From Phaeodactylum tricornutum CCAP 1055/1 (taxonomy: Eukaryota; Bacillariophyta; Bacillariophyceae; Surirellales; Neidiaceae): 64,000 nt of DNA. How positions within the stretch are numbered: position 1 is the stretch's first letter; each line of letters opens with the position of its first letter. The notes beneath the pieces are model-generated. The model did no database searches, was not told the origin of the DNA, and worked only from the letters and a program-made list of their open reading frames with translations. Below, in pieces: positions 61,153 through 64,000 of this stretch. The stretch covers positions 401,817-465,816 of the forward strand of contig NC_011670.1 in the NCBI RefSeq assembly GCF_000150955.2. Reading direction: 5' to 3'. The position numbers were made by a program, and so were the translations under genes.

Positions 61153-62021
61153 TTACCGATATCTAGAGCGACCGGACCTCTAGGATCCGCATAATTCTAG
61201 CTGTCGTAGTCTATTCTGAGATCTTCCGCATATTTTTCCAATTGTGCCTTGACAATCAATGTAAGAAAGTTTGTGTGCAGCAAAAATGCGATCCTTTTGA
61301 AGAGGCTATAGAAGTATGTAGCACGTTTCGGAACAGGAAATCGTCACCACGAACTAACTAAAGTAATGCAAGTAATGAACTCGATTTCCTATCAAGTGCT
61401 GGTCATCCCGCTGACGAGCCAATAAGATACATTTTGCCAGCACTATAAAAAAGTAAAGGATATTGTAGCAATTGCAGATTTACCACGATCAGAAATCGAA
61501 ATTCATGGACCTTAACTAACATAAAAGATTCTTTTCTGGACGCTTCTGGACTAACAGCAAGCATATTTCGAGGTAAGACTGTCTCTTAACTTGCGGGATA
61601 CCACCCTGTCTTGTAGAGAATTCTAGGAAGCATATGGATTTCGGGCATTTTAATTTCGGGAGCAATAAAGAATCCCGCAAATGGTATCGGGACGCCATTC
61701 TCAATAAGTACTTCGAAATTAAGACATACCGTTTAATAAAAATCACTTCTGGCCGCAAATTCCAGCTTATGTTGGACATGTACTATCCGATCGACGTAGA
61801 CTTTTACGTGGCTGTTTGCAACGCCATCATTGAGAGTGAGAAAGCAGGTGTTCGTTCTTTGTTCATTCTCTCTGTGAGTCAGTCAATACCCGTCCTATAC
61901 TCTGCCCATTCTCGCAAACGCAGTAACATCGAGAAGAAGATAGAAGATCTTCCCGAGAGGATCGGATAGGCAACCGTAACGAGCACTCTATGAGCAGGTA
62001 TAACCGTATCCCAGTCAAACG
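61153..62021 (+). other. AT-rich intergenic region, doubtful 111-codon frame
   Basis: This 869-bp stretch lies between the Nudix-HAD gene and the next gene. One ATG-initiated frame at 61634-61969 would give 111 residues (MDFGHFNFGSNKESRKWYRD at its start) without any recognised domain. It overlaps an open minus-strand stretch. It may be a decayed fragment or the 5' UTR of the next gene. No RNA gene was recognised. Confidence 0.35.
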
Positions 62022-63767
62022 ATGAGCAACAAGTCAAACCTCGACAAGGCCGAGCGTCAAAATGGGTCGAAAGCTTCAGCCACAACGATACAAGCTTTCC
62101 ATATGCGCAGTGAAGCGGAAGTCGGTTTGGAGCAGCCTGCTATGCGGTACGTTGAAATTCCACTGTCTCTGTCGTCGTCTTCTCTTTCGTTTTTGCAAAT
62201 TGAAACCACGACAAGCAGCTGAAGTGATCGAAATTATCCCATGGTGAAGCTCGTTCACGTGGTTCGACATCACAGATTGCTATAGCTGATGATGCCGGTT
62301 TGAATGATCCTCGATGTTCCAGGTCAGGGAACTGGTACTCGTCTCGTGACGTCTTTCTATGCAAAATTTCTATTGTATTCCTCTTTGCTTAAGTGGTTTT
62401 CTGACCTTTCTTCTCTTTACTATATATAAATTGCTTCCTTGCTGTTCCAATGTCTTTTTGTATGACCATTTAACTGTTCATTCGAATTCCCGTTTTGGAT
62501 ATTTCCGCCCTCTCGTAACTTTTTTCTTTTGCGATGTCGTTCCACGACCCTCACTGTTAATTTTGGAAACAGTGCGGTAGCGCTTTTGGGCGGTCCTACG
62601 CTGACGGTGCCGGGGCCGTTTCTAGGTGTTTCAAAGCCTAATGCGACGGGACTGCTACGTCCTCCCATTGGGCGGACCGCCGACCCCGCCACAGGCCGGG
62701 CTTCTTTCGAAGTGAAGCAAGAATGGAGCGGTTTGACGGCTTCTTCAGCTTGGGACGTGAAAGGCGAAGTCCTTGATATGTTGCCAGAGGATTTTCCACT
62801 GGAAAGGACCCACCGTTACATATCTGGTGTTCAGGCATCCGTTGTTGCAGCTCGGATCTCTGAGTCTCTCCGCTCTCACTCCATCGAAGCTGAATTTGAT
62901 TGCCAAAAGGCAAAGGCGAAGTGCAAGACTCAAGATTATGTCAGTTTCCGAATTCGACTATATGCCGGCGGCGAAAACGCCGACCCAGTTATTGTGGAAG
63001 TTCAAAGGAGGTGTGGCCCTGTCTCTAGTTTTATGGTGAGTTGTAGAGCCATTCTGGATGCAGCGGAAGGAAAAGTAGGCCATCATGCTTCTACTCCAAA
63101 TAAAAAAATTCCCGCGGTGGCCAAATCAGTGCGTCAGATGAAATGTCTTCAGTCTGTTCTTGCTAAGCAGGAAGTGTTGGTGGACGACTGCATCGCCGAT
63201 TTGGGGAGGATCGCGTCTTTGCTGAAATCGGATCGATTTGACCAGAACGTTCTTGCTATGGAAAATTTATGCTGTTTGACTGATCCAATCAGGAGCTCTG
63301 GTGCTGCTGCTCTACGAGTCTCAAAATGCGTGATTTTAGGAGACGAACAGAGTGAAATTAGAGAGGAAGTGCGCGCCTTGACGGAGCGCGATGTGTTTGA
63401 TCGTGATGAAGTTTCTCGACACCATTCCCATCAGTTGAGGCAATTGGCTCATGTCACGTTTGCAAACACTTTGTCTATGTGTTCAAAAAGTGGTCATCTT
63501 GCGACGGCAATCAAGGATCAAAAATGGTTTCATGAGTTTCTTATTCCCACTCTGTTGGATGAGTTAAAACTTGCTAAAGTTTCACCTTGTTCAGCGAGCG
63601 CCGCCAGCAGATCGCTGTTCAGTGTAATGACTTCGTCCGAAAGTGCTCTTCGACAGATTTTGGAACAAGACGTTATGGAAACTTTAAAGATGGCCAATGA
63701 ATTCGGGCGTGCACGCCATGCATTGTTGTTCAATGAAACAGCTCGTCTTCTTAAGCTCTGTCAATAG
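62022..63767 (+). CDS. Unrecognised protein, two exons
   Basis: The long frame 62573-63767 has no ATG until well inside, so an upstream exon is needed. ATG 62022 opens a 125-nt exon ending ATGCG before GTACGT (62147). An acceptor GGAAACAG at 62565-62572 joins it in phase 2, giving 439 residues and a 426-nt intron, which is long for this window. The N-terminus (MSNKSNLDKAERQNGSK) is hydrophilic. The middle has an alternating strand pattern (KCKTQDYVSFRIRLYAGG, then VIVEVQRRCGPVSSFMVSC), followed by helices (LLKSDRFDQNVLAMENL) of armadillo/HEAT flavour. No signal peptide or membrane helix is visible. I do not recognise the family. Confidence 0.55.
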
Positions 63768-64000
63768 TCCGAAGTCTACGGCGAACGTAGGACTGTCTTT
63801 ATATCTTCTTTGTCGGTGCGGCAAACGTAGAAGTGTTTTTCATCTTTGTCGATTCTTTGTTTGCCCTTCAAGATGCGCTCTGTTAATTTCATCCAGCGCT
63901 CTTTTTTGGGAAACATGCCTTTTCGATGGTCGATTGTACTCATGTCCTACTGCAAGTCATGCATTTTCCAGTACAGCACAGTCGAATCCGACACGAGAAA
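63768..64000 (+). other. 3' flank of the last gene
   Basis: The last 233 bp after the stop codon contain no recognised feature. A short imperfect duplication (GCGAACGTAG and GCAAACGTAG) is present near 63781 and 63821. Confidence 0.35.

Overview
The window looks like nuclear DNA from a pennate diatom, most likely Phaeodactylum tricornutum or a close relative. The evidence is: compact, mostly one- or two-exon protein genes; short GT-AG introns of about 70-180 nt; near-balanced base composition; several precursors with a secretory signal peptide followed by an A-F-A-P type motif, the bipartite plastid presequence of algae with secondary red plastids; and a copia-like gag fossil. The species name is inferred from general knowledge, not from a search.

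Layout. 1-13 kb: the 3' part of a large EF-hand/VPS62-like gene (+), an F-box/Kelch gene (-), a HhH-GPD DNA-glycosylase-like gene (-), the splicing factor CWC25 (+), an HMG-box gene (+) and an FG-GAP membrane protein (-). 13-26 kb: a divergent kinase-like type II membrane protein (+), a 14-repeat TPR protein (-) and a very large receptor (-) with two membrane/Cache modules, a TPR-like helical region and a degenerate VWA domain. 25.5-28.3 kb is AT-rich and gene-free, with traces of an old DNA transposon. 28.3-36.9 kb holds seven genes, six with plastid presequences: an unknown plastid protein, an FAD monooxygenase, enoyl-ACP reductase (FabI), a tiny Tat-exported thylakoid lumen peptide, a small basic protein and chorismate synthase; a PH-domain gene sits among them. 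36.9-42.7 kb is an AT-rich transposon island with a 936-bp hAT-like element that has an 8-bp target duplication, a reverse-transcriptase fossil and a copia-like gag fossil. 42.7-64 kb is gene-dense again: PPIL1-type cyclophilin, TRM82/WDR4, two tandem cathepsin X-like proteases, a DUF885 peptidase, a TPR-methyltransferase interrupted by an in-frame TGA, casein kinase II alpha, a C2H2-like zinc-finger protein, AATF/BFR2, TAP42/IGBP1, a UBLCP1-like phosphatase, a Nudix-HAD fusion and an unrecognised gene.

Genes are not in operons. They occur as divergent or convergent neighbours with short spacers. Functional links are loose: CWC25 and PPIL1 are spliceosomal; FabI and chorismate synthase are plastid anabolism; the cathepsins and the DUF885 protein are proteolytic; CK2, TAP42 and UBLCP1 belong to phosphorylation control. 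Exon structures were assigned by eye from splice signals and reading frames. Three host genes carry apparent lesions or odd structures: the VWA end of the receptor, the TPR-methyltransferase and the glycosylase.
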